The notes: generated by a model not told the origin, from the letters alone. 56,641 nucleotides of DNA from Aestuariivirga sp. (GCF_020252395.1 NZ_JADCDB010000015.1:1-56641), one strand, 5' to 3'; shown: positions 36,117 through 45,203, counted from the first letter of the stretch. Numbers and translations are program-made.

Positions 36117-37943
36117 ATGGAGCTCCGCGCCTTCGCGGCCATGATGTTCACCATCGTCATATGGGGCATCGGACCCGTGTTCCTGCGCTCGCTCTCGGTC
36201 GAACTCGGTCCCGCCGACCACCTTGTTATCCGCTATACCATCGTCACCGTCATTTATGCGTTCAGCCTGGCGATCTTCGGCGGCTGGCGCATCGAGCGGA
36301 AGGACTGGCCGCGCCTGCTCGTTATCTCGCTCATCGGCATGATGGGCTACAATCTCGGCTCCGCCTTCGGCTTCGCGCATGTGACCGCCGGCATCGGCAG
36401 CCTCATCATCGGCACACAGCCGCTGCTCATCGCGCTGATGGGCACGCTCATCGCCAAGGAGCGGCTCACGCTCGCCGCCATCGCGGGCCTTATCATCGGA
36501 TTCCTCGGCATCGTGCTGCTGGTCTGGCACGACCTCGGCAGCAGCACCGACGGCTGGGGTTTCCTCGCCGGCTGCACCCTGATCTTCCTGTCGGGCGCGG
36601 CCTGGGCGGTCTATGTTATCGTCAGCAAGCCGCTGATCCGGAAATACGGCGCCTTCAGCATCTCGGCCATGTCGCTCTCATTGTGCTCATTGGCGATGGT
36701 GCCCATGCTGGCCCGGCCATCGACCCTCACGACGCTGACCAATATGACGGCCCGCAGCTGGCTGGAGCTCGGCTACATCGCCATCATCTCCACCATGCTG
36801 TGCTCTGTCACCTGGAACTATGCCGCCTCGCGCATGCGCGCCGCGGCCTCCGGCGCCTTCCTCTATCTGATACCGATCATCGGCGTCGCCGCAGGCGCCG
36901 TGATACTGAGCGAGCACGTCACCTCGGGCATGGTGATGGGTGGCGCCCTGATTCTCATCGGCGTCGCCATCGCCCAGTTCGGGGGCAGGCTCAGGCTCGG
37001 TGGCAGCCTTGCGGCGCTGGCCGCCGTGCTCTTCGCCGTCACCATGTGGGGGCTGATCCCGGTGGCCATGCGCTATCTCATCACCGAGCTCAGCCCGCAG
37101 ACGGCCATGGTGCTGAGGCTTTATCCGGCGGGTGTCCTCGCCATTATCGTCTGCATTTTCACCGGCGTGCGTCCGATCGCCTGGCGCGACTGGGGCCGCA
37201 TCGCGATTGCGGCGCTGGCAGGAAATCTCGGTTACCAGATCCTCGCCGCCTTCGGCATGCAGTCGGTGCCGGCAAGCTGGACCGGCCTCCTCTTCGGCCT
37301 CGAACCCGTGTTCATCGCGCTCTTCGCTGTGGTGCTGGCGGGGGACCGTCTCACGGCCTGGCTCATCGGCGGCATCTTCGTCTCGATGCTGGGCACCGCA
37401 GCGCTGATGCTGGGCAGCACGCTGTCGCCGTCCGGCGATGTCTCGCTGTTTGGCCTTGTGCTGGTGACGCTCTCGACCATGGGCTGGGGCATCTACACGG
37501 TGGTGATCCGCCCGGCGACGCTGAAGTACGGTGCACTTCCGGTGTCCTGTCTTGCCATGGCCATCACCGCGCTCCCAATGCCGTTTTTCGTGAGCCCCGG
37601 CCTGCCGCTCACGCTCGCTTCCATGACCGGCGCCTCGTGGCTGGCCGTCGGCTTCGTCGTGGTGTTCGGCACCTTCCTCGCCACCGCGGCATGGAACTAT
37701 GCGCTGGGGGCAATGGACAGCTCGATTGCCGGCGTCTTCCTGTATGTGCAGCCGGTGGTGGCGGCAATCGGCGGCATCCTGCTCCTGGGCGAGCGCCTTA
37801 CCTGGCCATTGCTGCTGGGCGGCGCGCTGATCGTCCTGGGCGTCGCCATCGCCCAGTTCGGGCCACTCATCACCAGGCGCGTTGCAGCCATCGGCAATTC
37901 GCGTTTGAGGGGCGCGCGCGAGCCCGTTATGGAAACACCATGA
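36117..37943 (+). CDS. Double-length DMT (EamA) transporter: two carriers fused head to tail
   Basis: The 608-residue chain is twice the usual DMT length and predicts about 20 helices. Residues 1 to about 290 form one complete ten-helix carrier (MMFTIVIWGIGPVFLRSL ... GVAIAQFG). Residues about 295-600 form a second (LFAVTMWGLIPVAMRYL ... GVAIAQFG). The end of each half repeats the same phrase GVAIAQFG, and the free-standing neighbour at 35214-36110 ends in the similar GVAAAQFG, so a duplicated gene has lost its stop codon. The C-terminal tail is basic. Its stop overlaps the next start (ATGA). Confidence 0.9.
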   Translation: MELRAFAAMMFTIVIWGIGPVFLRSLSVELGPADHLVIRYTIVTVIYAFSLAIFGGWRIERKDWPRLLVISLIGMMGYNLGSAFGFAHVTAGIGSLIIGTQPLLIALMGTLIAKERLTLAAIAGLIIGFLGIVLLVWHDLGSSTDGWGFLAGCTLIFLSGAAWAVYVIVSKPLIRKYGAFSISAMSLSLCSLAMVPMLARPSTLTTLTNMTARSWLELGYIAIISTMLCSVTWNYAASRMRAAASGAFLYLIPIIGVAAGAVILSEHVTSGMVMGGALILIGVAIAQFGGRLRLGGSLAALAAVLFAVTMWGLIPVAMRYLITELSPQTAMVLRLYPAGVLAIIVCIFTGVRPIAWRDWGRIAIAALAGNLGYQILAAFGMQSVPASWTGLLFGLEPVFIALFAVVLAGDRLTAWLIGGIFVSMLGTAALMLGSTLSPSGDVSLFGLVLVTLSTMGWGIYTVVIRPATLKYGALPVSCLAMAITALPMPFFVSPGLPLTLASMTGASWLAVGFVVVFGTFLATAAWNYALGAMDSSIAGVFLYVQPVVAAIGGILLLGERLTWPLLLGGALIVLGVAIAQFGPLITRRVAAIGNSRLRGAREPVMETP

Positions 37944-39178
37944 GCACCGACATCCGCCAAGCCGATGACCTCCCCTGGTACCACACCATCACCGCGATGA
38001 TCGTCGCGGGCTGCCTCGTGGCCATCGTCAATTTCGGCGTCAGGTCTACCTTCGGCTTCTTCACCGTGCCGGTGTCGGAGGCCCATGGCTGGGGCCGCGA
38101 GGTCTTCTCCTTCGCCATGGCGATGCAGAACCTGATCTGGGGCCTCGCCACGCCGCTCGCCGGCATGCTGGCGGACCGCTATGGCTCGGCCCGGGTGCTG
38201 ATGACGGGTGCGGCCATCTACTGCATCGGCATGCTGATGATGGCCTATACCTCGTCTGCCCCGATGTTCAATCTGGGTGGCGGCGTGCTGGTGGGCATCG
38301 GCATCGCCTTCTCCTCCTTCTCGATCGTCATGGCCGCCCTGGGCCGCATCGTGCCGCCAGAGCGGCGCAGCTGGGCCTTCGGCATTGCCACGGCCTCGGG
38401 CTCTTTGGGCCAGTTCATCTTCGCGCCCTTGGGCGCCATGCTGGTCTCGGCCTATGGCTGGCAGCAGGCGCTGGTGATCCTCGCCAGCCTGTCCCTTCTC
38501 ATCATCCTCTTTGCGGCACCGCTGATGAAGCAGAACACCTCCGGCAGCCGCCCCACGCCGGGCGAGGCGGACCTCACCATGAAGGCGGCGATCGGGCTTG
38601 CCTTCGGCCACCGCTCCTACATCCTGCTCGTCTCGGGCTTCTTCGTCTGTGGCTTCCAGCTCGCCTTCATCACCGTGCACATGCCGGCCTATCTGGCCGA
38701 GCACGGCATCTCGAAGGAGTTCGCCGGCATCGCCATGGGGCTGATCGGGCTCTTCAACGTGGCCGGCTCCTATGTCTCCGGCATCATCGGCGGGCGCGGC
38801 GAGAAGCGCGTACCGCTGGCCTTCATCTATTTGATCCGCGCGGGCCTCACCGCCGCCTTCGTGCTGCTGCCGGTCACGCCGGTGACGACGCTGCTCTTCA
38901 CCTGCTCCATGGGCCTGTTGTGGCTCTCCACCGTGCCGCTCACCATGGGGCTCGTGACCGTGATGTTCGGCACCCGCTACATGGCAACGCTCTATGGCTT
39001 CGTCTTCGTCAGCCACCAGATCGGCTCCTTCCTCGGCGTGTGGCTGGCCGGAAGGCTTTATGACCAGTTCGGCTCCTATGACATCGTGTGGTGGCTGAGC
39101 GTGGCGCTGGGCGTCTTCGCTTTCCTCGTCAACCTGCCGATCCGCGAGCAGCGCGCGCAGCGCTTCGCCACGGCCTGA
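37940..39178 (+). CDS. MFS transporter, 12-TM (oxalate/formate or monocarboxylate antiporter-like)
   Basis: A 412-residue major facilitator with 12 predicted helices. The start MSTDIRQADDLPWYHT (ATG 37940) overlaps the stop of the fused DMT gene. It shows a motif A-like loop GMLADRYGSARVLM, PPERRSWAFGIATASGSLGQF and HGISKEFAGIAMGLIGLFNV. This arrangement is typical of the MCT/OFA branch that moves monocarboxylates, but the substrate cannot be read from sequence. Coupling to two DMT genes suggests a shared physiological theme. Confidence 0.88.
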   Translation: MSTDIRQADDLPWYHTITAMIVAGCLVAIVNFGVRSTFGFFTVPVSEAHGWGREVFSFAMAMQNLIWGLATPLAGMLADRYGSARVLMTGAAIYCIGMLMMAYTSSAPMFNLGGGVLVGIGIAFSSFSIVMAALGRIVPPERRSWAFGIATASGSLGQFIFAPLGAMLVSAYGWQQALVILASLSLLIILFAAPLMKQNTSGSRPTPGEADLTMKAAIGLAFGHRSYILLVSGFFVCGFQLAFITVHMPAYLAEHGISKEFAGIAMGLIGLFNVAGSYVSGIIGGRGEKRVPLAFIYLIRAGLTAAFVLLPVTPVTTLLFTCSMGLLWLSTVPLTMGLVTVMFGTRYMATLYGFVFVSHQIGSFLGVWLAGRLYDQFGSYDIVWWLSVALGVFAFLVNLPIREQRAQRFATA

Positions 39179-39546
39179 TGAAACGCTCCGGGCACCGGCT
39201 GGCGCTGGCGCTGTTCGCGGGCGTCATCGCCATCTGGCTCATGGGCATGGCGGTGGTGATGCGCCACGCAGCGCTCCCGGCGGAGGCGAGCGGCACAATG
39301 CTGGCCGTCTTCGAGCCCGGCACGCCGGAGGGCGATGTCTTCGCCGCCCTCACCCGTGCAGATGCGCGCATCGTGAAGCCCTCGGGCCTCGGCTTCATCT
39401 GGGTCGTCGCCAGTGACGAACCGGGCCTCGCTGGCCGTCTCCACCGCGAAGGGGCGCTTGGCGCCTATCGCGAACTCCCCATCAGCCCGGTGATCGCCGG
39501 CTGCTTCGCCTTCGCCGATGCCAAGGTGGCAAGTTTCTCGCAATAA
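39178..39546 (+). CDS. Small membrane-anchored protein of unknown function
   Basis: A 122-residue protein starting MKRSGHRLALALFAGVIAI, with one membrane helix (about 8-27) and a soluble periplasmic-side domain (about 35-122) containing FEPGTPEGDVFAALTRADAR and WVVASDEPGLAGRLHREGALGAY. The pattern suggests a small alpha/beta sensor-like domain; I do not recognise the family. ATG overlaps the upstream MFS stop (TGATG), so the two are translationally coupled and probably work together. Confidence 0.75.
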   Translation: MKRSGHRLALALFAGVIAIWLMGMAVVMRHAALPAEASGTMLAVFEPGTPEGDVFAALTRADARIVKPSGLGFIWVVASDEPGLAGRLHREGALGAYRELPISPVIAGCFAFADAKVASFSQ

Positions 39547-39674
39547 GTCTGGCAGCACTCTCGAAGAAAAGCTGCTAAGATATTGAATTTATTTGCAATC
39601 GCGAAGTTACACTCTTGACGCGAACGATCGCCTTTTGGCAGCATTGTCGAGTCTCAACAGCCAGGAGGGAAAAC

Positions 39675-39944
39675 ATGGGCGACCGGGACTTCGAATGTCA
39701 GCTGCAGGGCTGGAGCCTCACCACAGCCGAAATAATGTACCGCATGCCGGATTTCAGGAACGTTCTCCAAACCTACATCTGGCAGGACTACGACCTCGCT
39801 CCGAAATTCCCCCGCCTCATAAAATTCCTCGATTTCTGGTCGCACAACCTCGAAGGTCCGCTGGCCCAGGTGCGCGTGGCGCATGCGGGGATCGTCCGCC
39901 CCGTCGAACTCCACCACGTCGGGGCGGAATGGAGGCTGCACTGA
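39675..39944 (+). CDS. usg: Usg family protein
   Basis: An 89-residue protein of the alphaproteobacterial Usg family, historically labelled tryptophan-synthase-beta-like though no such activity is established. It contains QLQGWSLTTAEIMYRMPDF, TYIWQDYDLAPKFPRL and FLDFWSHNLEGPLAQVRVAH, the defining stretches. ATG 39675 has an excellent AGGAGGG. An earlier in-frame start at 39615 adds unrelated residues. The function is unknown. It is convergent with the phosphatidyltransferase gene. Confidence 0.9.
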   Translation: MGDRDFECQLQGWSLTTAEIMYRMPDFRNVLQTYIWQDYDLAPKFPRLIKFLDFWSHNLEGPLAQVRVAHAGIVRPVELHHVGAEWRLH

Positions 39945-39959
39945 GCCGCAAGGCTGCCT

Positions 39960-40715
39960 TCAGCCCGTCCCGCCCGCGTCAATCCGCTGTGCCTTGCGGT
40001 AATTGCCGATCACTTCCACCGCCGCATCGCCCAGCGTGTAGAGCAGGAACCAGATCATCGCGGCCCACAGCAGCCCCGCCGTCCAGGCGAGGAAGGCCAG
40101 CAGCGGCAACAGCGTGTCGAGCCCGGAGAGCACGCTGAACACGGTGTCGAAAGCCTTGTGCTTGCCCGGCGCGCCCGGCGGTTGCTGCGGTTCCAGCACC
40201 TCCGCCCACAACCCGCCGGCATAGATGCGGTTCAACCGCGCATAGGTCGCCAGGAAGCCGCAGCACAGCCCAACCGCCAGCCATGGGAAAGCCGCCCCCG
40301 GCCAGATGTGGTCGGCAATCAGCCCGAGGCTGGCATAGGCGGTGGTGCGATAGGCGATGTCGGTTGCAAAATCGAGGTAGCGCCCGCTGAGCGAACTGGT
40401 CCCGGTGGCGCGGGCCAGTTGGCCGTCGGCGCAGTCCAGAACGTTGAACATCAGCGCCAGCGCCACAACCACGGCCATGGCCGTGGCAGGCTGCAGAAAC
40501 CAAGCCGACAGCGCAATCAGCGGCACCATCAGAGCGCCCGCGGCCGTCAGTTGTGTCGGCGTAATTCCCAGCGTCGCGGCCGCCCAGGCGAGGGTGGACG
40601 CCGGCAGGCGGTAGAACACCACCGACCCCCAGTCACCCACCAATTCATCCCTCAGCTTGTTTGCCCGGTAATCCGCCACGATGGAGGCCAAAGACACCGT
40701 CTTCATCTTACCCAT
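39960..40715 (-). CDS. CDP-alcohol phosphatidyltransferase family protein
   Basis: A 251-residue membrane enzyme that joins a CDP-activated lipid or sugar alcohol to an acceptor. The full catalytic signature D-G-x2-A-R-x8-G-x3-D-x3-D is visible (DCADGQLARATGTSSLSGRY then LDFATD). About six membrane helices are predicted. AGGAG stands just ahead of the ATG at 40715; an ATG at 40706 is also possible and better spaced. The acceptor is unknown, and no other phospholipid synthesis genes are adjacent. Confidence 0.88.
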   Translation of the reverse strand: MGKMKTVSLASIVADYRANKLRDELVGDWGSVVFYRLPASTLAWAAATLGITPTQLTAAGALMVPLIALSAWFLQPATAMAVVVALALMFNVLDCADGQLARATGTSSLSGRYLDFATDIAYRTTAYASLGLIADHIWPGAAFPWLAVGLCCGFLATYARLNRIYAGGLWAEVLEPQQPPGAPGKHKAFDTVFSVLSGLDTLLPLLAFLAWTAGLLWAAMIWFLLYTLGDAAVEVIGNYRKAQRIDAGGTG

Positions 40716-40840
40716 GACTCCTGATATGCGCAGCGCACCAATACCTCATCACGGCTGAAACAAAAGGGCGTTCGACATGGCAGTTTCAACTGCGGTGATT
40801 CTCGCCGCGGGCCGCGTCATGCGCCAGCGGACGGAGGTGA

Positions 40841-41380
40841 TCAGCGCGGCTCCCGGCTGCGGGTCTCGGGCTGCATGATGATGTCCCACAGCACGTCCTT
40901 GCCCAGCACGTAGGACATCTCTCGGAAGGCCGTGAGCGGCAGCAGCATCACATAGAGCAGCCCGGCATAGACCAGCACGCCATACCAGCTCCCGCCGCCG
41001 AGATGCAGCACGCGCTCCACCACCGGCTGGCCTTTGATCAGCGCCCCGATCGCCTCCTCGGCGACGTGGAAGCCCATCAGCAGCGCGGTGAACAGCAGTG
41101 TGCGCCCCAGCACCACCAGCACGAAGGCGCGCTTGCGCAAACCCGCACCCAGATCGAGGATCTCGCCCAGCAGCAGCACCTTGGCGAAGATCAAGGCATT
41201 GACGATGACATAGCCCTGCGTCCACGGGTTGATGCCATTCTCCTTCAGCAGCAGCGTGCGGTACATGCCGAGAAGGAAGAACAGCACCCACAGATAGGCG
41301 GTGAGAGCCGCGAATTTCTTCACTTCATCCAGGGCCTTCGCCTTGAAGTTCCGCGCCTCCGGTTGTTTGTGAACGGTCAT
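40841..41380 (-). CDS. Four-helix membrane protein of unknown function
   Basis: The 179-residue product predicts four membrane helices (about 23-45, 53-75, 82-108 and 132-156), with a short basic N-terminus (MTVHKQPEARNFKAKALDE) and a C-terminus rich in charged residues. The start ATG 41380 follows GAGGAG; upstream open sequence is leader. I do not recognise the family. It is downstream of rpsD on the same strand but separated by hairpins that probably end the rpsD transcript. Confidence 0.78.
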   Translation of the reverse strand: MTVHKQPEARNFKAKALDEVKKFAALTAYLWVLFFLLGMYRTLLLKENGINPWTQGYVIVNALIFAKVLLLGEILDLGAGLRKRAFVLVVLGRTLLFTALLMGFHVAEEAIGALIKGQPVVERVLHLGGGSWYGVLVYAGLLYVMLLPLTAFREMSYVLGKDVLWDIIMQPETRSREPR

Positions 41381-41410
41381 GCCGGCGTCTCCTCTTTGAC
41401 AGGTGAACGG

Positions 41411-41438
41411 AAAAGGGCCCTGCCATCGGCAGAGCCCC
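41411..41438 (-). terminator. Terminator-like hairpin between rpsD and the four-helix protein
   Basis: On the minus strand GGGCTCTGCC (41437-41428) pairs with GGCAGGGCCC (41424-41415) with one mismatch, loop GAT, followed by TTTTCC. It sits 31 bases ahead of the 41380 start codon, so it could end rpsD transcription or attenuate the next gene. Confidence 0.7.
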
Positions 41439-41542
41439 CGTATTCGTCCGCTGAAGGCCTGAGCCCTTATAGCATCGTGCGAGCAAGTGGAATCGCTTGC
41501 GAAGCGAAAGATGCTCAAGTGTCAAAGCTGGCGCAACTTTAC

Positions 41543-41570
41543 GCCCTCAAGTGCGGATGCACTTGAGGGC
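41543..41570. repeat. Perfect 12-bp inverted repeat after rpsD
   Basis: GCCCTCAAGTGC (41543-41554) and GCACTTGAGGGC (41559-41570) with a four-base loop, nine bases beyond the rpsD stop. It lacks a U-tract on either strand and may stabilise the mRNA end. Confidence 0.7.
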
Positions 41571-41578
41571 CGGTTGCG

Positions 41579-42196
41579 CTAGCGCGAGTAGTATTCCACC
41601 ACCAGGTTCGGCTGCATCTGGACGGGATAAGGCACGTCCGACAGAGCCGGGATGCGCACCAGGCGGGCGGTCATGCCCTTGTGGTCGGCTTCGATGTAGT
41701 CCGGCGTGTCACGCTCGGCCAGCTGCACGGCTTCGAGCACGGTGGCAAGGCCCTTGGCCTTGTCAGTGAGCTCGATGGTGTCGCCCGCCTTGAGGCGGAT
41801 CGAGGCGATGGTGACCCGCTGGCCGTTCACCTTCACGTGGCCGTGCGAAACGAACTGGCGGGCGGCGAAGACGGTCGGCACGAACTTGGCGCGGTAGACC
41901 ACCATGTCGAGGCGGCGCTCGAGCAGGCCGATGAGGTTTTCAGACGAGTCGCCCGTCAGGCGTATCGCTTCGTCATAGGTCTTGCGGAACTGGCGCTCCG
42001 ACAGGTTGGCGTAATAGCCCTTGAGCTTCTGCTTGGCCTTCAGCTGGGTGCCGAAGTCCGACATCTTGCCCTTGCGGCGCTGGCCGTGCTGGCCGGGGCC
42101 ATATTCACGCTTGTTGACGGGGCTCTTCGGGCGGCCCCAGATGTTCTCGCCCATGCGGCGGTCGATCTTGTATTTCGCGTTTGCGCGCTTCGTCAT
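41579..42196 (-). CDS. rpsD: 30S ribosomal protein S4
   Basis: A primary 16S rRNA-binding protein that nucleates assembly of the 30S body. The 205-residue chain begins [21 protein letters not shown], with the S4 N-terminal domain and the RNA-binding S4 motif (about 95-155; [32 protein letters not shown] in two parts). It lacks the Cys zinc site of some S4 proteins. GGAGACC precedes the ATG. The gene stands alone, as usual in alphaproteobacteria, instead of in the alpha operon. Confidence 0.97.
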   Translation of the reverse strand: MTKRANAKYKIDRRMGENIWGRPKSPVNKREYGPGQHGQRRKGKMSDFGTQLKAKQKLKGYYANLSERQFRKTYDEAIRLTGDSSENLIGLLERRLDMVVYRAKFVPTVFAARQFVSHGHVKVNGQRVTIASIRLKAGDTIELTDKAKGLATVLEAVQLAERDTPDYIEADHKGMTARLVRIPALSDVPYPVQMQPNLVVEYYSR

Positions 42197-42553
42197 TTAC
42201 GGTCTCCAAGTGACGCTGTGTGAGAACCCACCCTCCTGGCGCCGGTTTCCCGGCCGACAGCCCCCAAAGGGGCGCGGGCAAGCATTGACAGAGCCCGGAA
42301 GCTCCATGCCGCCGCGCGTATAGGGGAAGCGGGGGGCGGTGTCAAATGAGCCAAACCCGCCAGTTCCGTCACCCTACCCCTGAAGCCCCCTTCCATCCCC
42401 AGTGTTTCCGTCACCCACCCCTCAATCACGTCAACGCAGCGAAAGCTGGGGCCCAGCTTTGGCCGTCTGCCATGCGGAAAGCTGCATCCAGGCCCGCGCC
42501 GGGATGACGCCGCGGTTGGGGCGACATATCCCGTCTGATAACCTCCCCCACCC
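42197..42553. repeat. Intergenic region with palindromic repeat-like sequence
   Basis: No gene is supported. A perfect palindrome AAAGCTGGG-G-CCCAGCTTT lies at 42442-42460, followed by GCCGGGATGACGCC (near 42500). CCGTCACCC occurs at 42367 and again near 42410, and similar CCGTCACCCCCC / GCTGGGCTGACGG text follows the next gene at 43422-43455. This resembles dispersed intergenic palindromes of alphaproteobacteria, here on both sides of the ABC permease. Confidence 0.5.
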
Positions 42554-43387
42554 ATGCCGCACTCGCCCCTCCTCCGCCACCTCCGGGACCTCGCCGCCGT
42601 CGCCACGGTGGTCCTCTTCATGTTCCCGCTCTTCTGGTGGGGGCTGAACTCCATCAAGCCCGCCCATGCCATCTTCGCGAATTTCAGCGTCACCTGGTTC
42701 GACTTCACCCCCACGCTCGACAATTACCGGGTCACCCTTGCCGGCGAGGGACCCGCCTTCTTCGCCTCCCGCCAGGCCATCCTCGACACGATCCTGGTGG
42801 CCACTGGCGCCACCTTGCTCACCCTTCTCGCCGCCCTGCCCGCCGCCTTCGCCCTCTCCCTCCTTTCCTTCGCCCGCAAGCGCGCGGTCTTCCTCTGGCT
42901 GCTGTTCCACCGCATCCTGCCGCCCATTGCCGTGCTGGTGCCCCTCGTTTTCGCCTTCACACTCGCAGGGCTGCGTGACACGCGGACTGGCGTCATCCTC
43001 GCCCACGCCGCCGTCAACCTCCCCTTCGCCGCGCTGCTGCTCAAGTCCTTTCTCGACGAGGTGCCGCGCGAGGTGGGCGAAGCCGCGCTCATCGACGGCG
43101 CCACCCGTCTGCAGAGCTTCACCCGCATTTACGCGCCCCTCGTCAAAGGCGGCATCGCCGCCACTGCCGTTTTGTGCTTCATCTTCTCCTGGACGGAATT
43201 CCTCATGGCGCTGTTCCTCACCAGCACCATCCGCCTGCTTCCCGTCCAGTTGAGCCTTGTCGTCACCCAGACCTGGGGCTTCACCGCAGCCCTCTCCACC
43301 GCCTCGATCCTCCCCGCCTTCCTCTTCGTCCTCCTCGTCCAGCGCCACCTGGTGCGAGGTCTCACGATGGGACTGGCGAAGGGGTAG
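42554..43387 (+). CDS. ABC transporter permease, sugar type (MalG-like), orphan
   Basis: A 277-residue binding-protein-dependent permease with about six membrane helices. The ATPase-contact EAA loop is intact: EAALIDGATRLQSFTRIYAP. Length and the C-terminal end fit the MalG/UgpE branch (carbohydrate permease 2). No partner permease, ATPase or binding protein lies in the window, and the gene is flanked by intergenic repeats. It either works with genes elsewhere or is the remnant of a moved operon. The start has no strong Shine-Dalgarno. Confidence 0.85.
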   Translation: MPHSPLLRHLRDLAAVATVVLFMFPLFWWGLNSIKPAHAIFANFSVTWFDFTPTLDNYRVTLAGEGPAFFASRQAILDTILVATGATLLTLLAALPAAFALSLLSFARKRAVFLWLLFHRILPPIAVLVPLVFAFTLAGLRDTRTGVILAHAAVNLPFAALLLKSFLDEVPREVGEAALIDGATRLQSFTRIYAPLVKGGIAATAVLCFIFSWTEFLMALFLTSTIRLLPVQLSLVVTQTWGFTAALSTASILPAFLFVLLVQRHLVRGLTMGLAKG

Positions 43388-43530
43388 CCGCCACACCCCT
43401 GGCGCCATCGCCCCGCCTGCGTGCCGTCACCCCCCGTTTTCGCTGGGCTGACGGCCGGAAGGGAAAACCCAATTTCGGAGAATGCGCCTTCTTAGCAAAA
43501 CGAGCGCGCGCTGTCAAGGACTATTTTCCC

Positions 43531-44352
43531 TCACTGGACTTTCAGATCCAGAAACTCCGGCAGGTGGAAACTCATCTTCGCATAGGCCGGCAGCGCATCC
43601 TCCGCCGCGGACCGCGTGGACGTCAGCAGCACGGAATTATGGGGCGGCACTGGCTTCGAGGGTTCCTTTGGCGCCACGTCCTTCAGCACATCCGCCACCC
43701 GCCGGGCGATAGCCGGCGCCGGGTCGATGTAGCGCACCACCCAGGGCTCCACCTTCGCCATCTCGTCGGCAAGCAGCGGGTAATGGGTGCAGCCCAGCAC
43801 CACGACGTCGGTGCGCCTTCCGCCCTCCTCCACGAACACCGGCGCAATCTCAGCCTTCAGCTCCGCAAGGTCGGCAGGAACGCCCTTCAGCTTGCGCTCC
43901 GCGATCTCCGCCAGTTTTGGCGCGCCATGCAGGCTCACATGGCAGTGCGAGGCGAAGTCGTGGATCAGCGCATGCGTATATTCGCGCCTGACGGTTCCCG
44001 GCGTCGCCAGCACCCCGATGATATGCGACTTCGATTGCGCCGCGGCGGGCTTGATCGCCGGTACTGTCCCCACGAAGGGCACATCGAACTTTTCCCGCAA
44101 CTGGGCGAGCGCGATGGTGGAGGCGGTGTTGCAGGCAATGACCACGATGCCGGGCTCCACCCGCTCGATCAGCTTGCCCATTACGGACAGGATGCGCTGG
44201 ACGAGCGCCCGCTCCTCCCACGCGCCATAGGGGAAGGCCGCATTGTCGGCCGAATAGACGAGATGCGCGAAGGGCAGTTCGTGGCGCACCGAGCGCGCCA
44301 CGGTGAGCCCGCCCATGCCACTGTCGAACAGCAGAATGCGCGGCTGGCTCAT
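43531..44352 (-). CDS. murI: Glutamate racemase
   Basis: Makes D-glutamate for the peptidoglycan stem peptide. The 273-residue protein has FDSGMGGLTVARSVRHELP at the N-terminus and the two catalytic cysteines in ACNTASTIAL and LGCTHYPLL. ATG overlaps the stop of the upstream methyltransferase gene (ATGA), so the two are co-translated. The functional link between trmJ and murI is not obvious. Confidence 0.95.
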   Translation of the reverse strand: MSQPRILLFDSGMGGLTVARSVRHELPFAHLVYSADNAAFPYGAWEERALVQRILSVMGKLIERVEPGIVVIACNTASTIALAQLREKFDVPFVGTVPAIKPAAAQSKSHIIGVLATPGTVRREYTHALIHDFASHCHVSLHGAPKLAEIAERKLKGVPADLAELKAEIAPVFVEEGGRRTDVVVLGCTHYPLLADEMAKVEPWVVRYIDPAPAIARRVADVLKDVAPKEPSKPVPPHNSVLLTSTRSAAEDALPAYAKMSFHLPEFLDLKVQ

Positions 44353-45182
44353 CCTTCGCCCCGCTCCCTCCCGCGCTGTTCCTTCCGCTTCTCATGCGCG
44401 CGGGTGAGCGAGGAGACGATGCCGCGCAGCGAGCGCACCTCCTGTTCGGTGAGTTCTGCCCGGCCGAAGAGGTTGCGGATATTCCGCATCATGCCCGGCT
44501 TCTTGTCCTCCGTCTTGAAGAAGCCCGCGATGTCGAGCTCGCGTTCGAGGTGACCGAAGAAGCCGTAGAGCTCCTCCTTGGTGGCGGGGCGGGTGCCGGG
44601 CATCACGAGGCCAGGGCCTTCCAGCGCCGGCAGCTCCGGAGTATTTTCGCCCAGCGTGGTGGCCAGGCCCTTGTACCACTCGTACCCCATCAGCAGCACT
44701 GCCTGCGCGATGTTGATCGAGGCGAAGGCGGGGTTGACGGGCGCGGTGACGATCACGTCCGCCATCGAGATCTCGTCATTGGAAAGCCCGGTGCGCTCGC
44801 GGCCGAAGAGGATCGCCACCGTCTCGCCACGCGCCACGCGGACGCGCATGTCCTCCCCCGCCTGCTCGGGCGTGATCACTTCCTTCACCATGCCGCGCGG
44901 CCTGGCCGTCGTGGCATAGACGTAGGTTACGTCGGCCAGCGTTTCCTCCAGCGTCCAATGCACCGTGGCACGGTCGAGAATCCAGTGCGCGCCGGACGAG
45001 GTGGCGAGCGCCTTCTCGTTAGGCCAGGCGTCGCGCGGGTCGAACAGCCGCATCTCGTGGAGGCCGAAATTCGCCATGGCGCGCGCCGCCGTGCCGATGT
45101 TCTCGCCCAGTTGCGGGTTCACCAGCACCGCGATGGGTGCGGGCCCCAGCACCTGCTTCTTCGTCTTGTCGGTTCCTGCCAT
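44349..45182 (-). CDS. trmJ: TrmJ-family tRNA/rRNA 2'-O-methyltransferase (SpoU fold)
   Basis: A SPOUT enzyme that probably methylates the ribose at tRNA position 32. The 277 residues contain motif 1 (NPQLGENIGTAARAMANFG), motif 2 (AILFGRERTGLSNDE) and motif 3 (NPAFASINIAQAVLLMGYEW). A C-terminal helical extension with FFGHLERELDIAGFF then LFGRAELTEQEVRSLRG is characteristic of TrmJ over TrmL or TrmH. Its stop overlaps murI. The ribosome-binding site is weak. Confidence 0.92.
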   Translation of the reverse strand: MAGTDKTKKQVLGPAPIAVLVNPQLGENIGTAARAMANFGLHEMRLFDPRDAWPNEKALATSSGAHWILDRATVHWTLEETLADVTYVYATTARPRGMVKEVITPEQAGEDMRVRVARGETVAILFGRERTGLSNDEISMADVIVTAPVNPAFASINIAQAVLLMGYEWYKGLATTLGENTPELPALEGPGLVMPGTRPATKEELYGFFGHLERELDIAGFFKTEDKKPGMMRNIRNLFGRAELTEQEVRSLRGIVSSLTRAHEKRKEQRGRERGEG

Positions 45183-45203
45183 GGTGGCGCTGCAATAGCG
45201 GCC

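Noticed and set aside
35861-37939. Giant 1105-residue protein ending in the MFS carrier
   Set aside because: Its first two thirds are an Arg/His-rich shadow of the DMT genes in another frame; the MFS gene starts at 37940 with an ATGA overlap.
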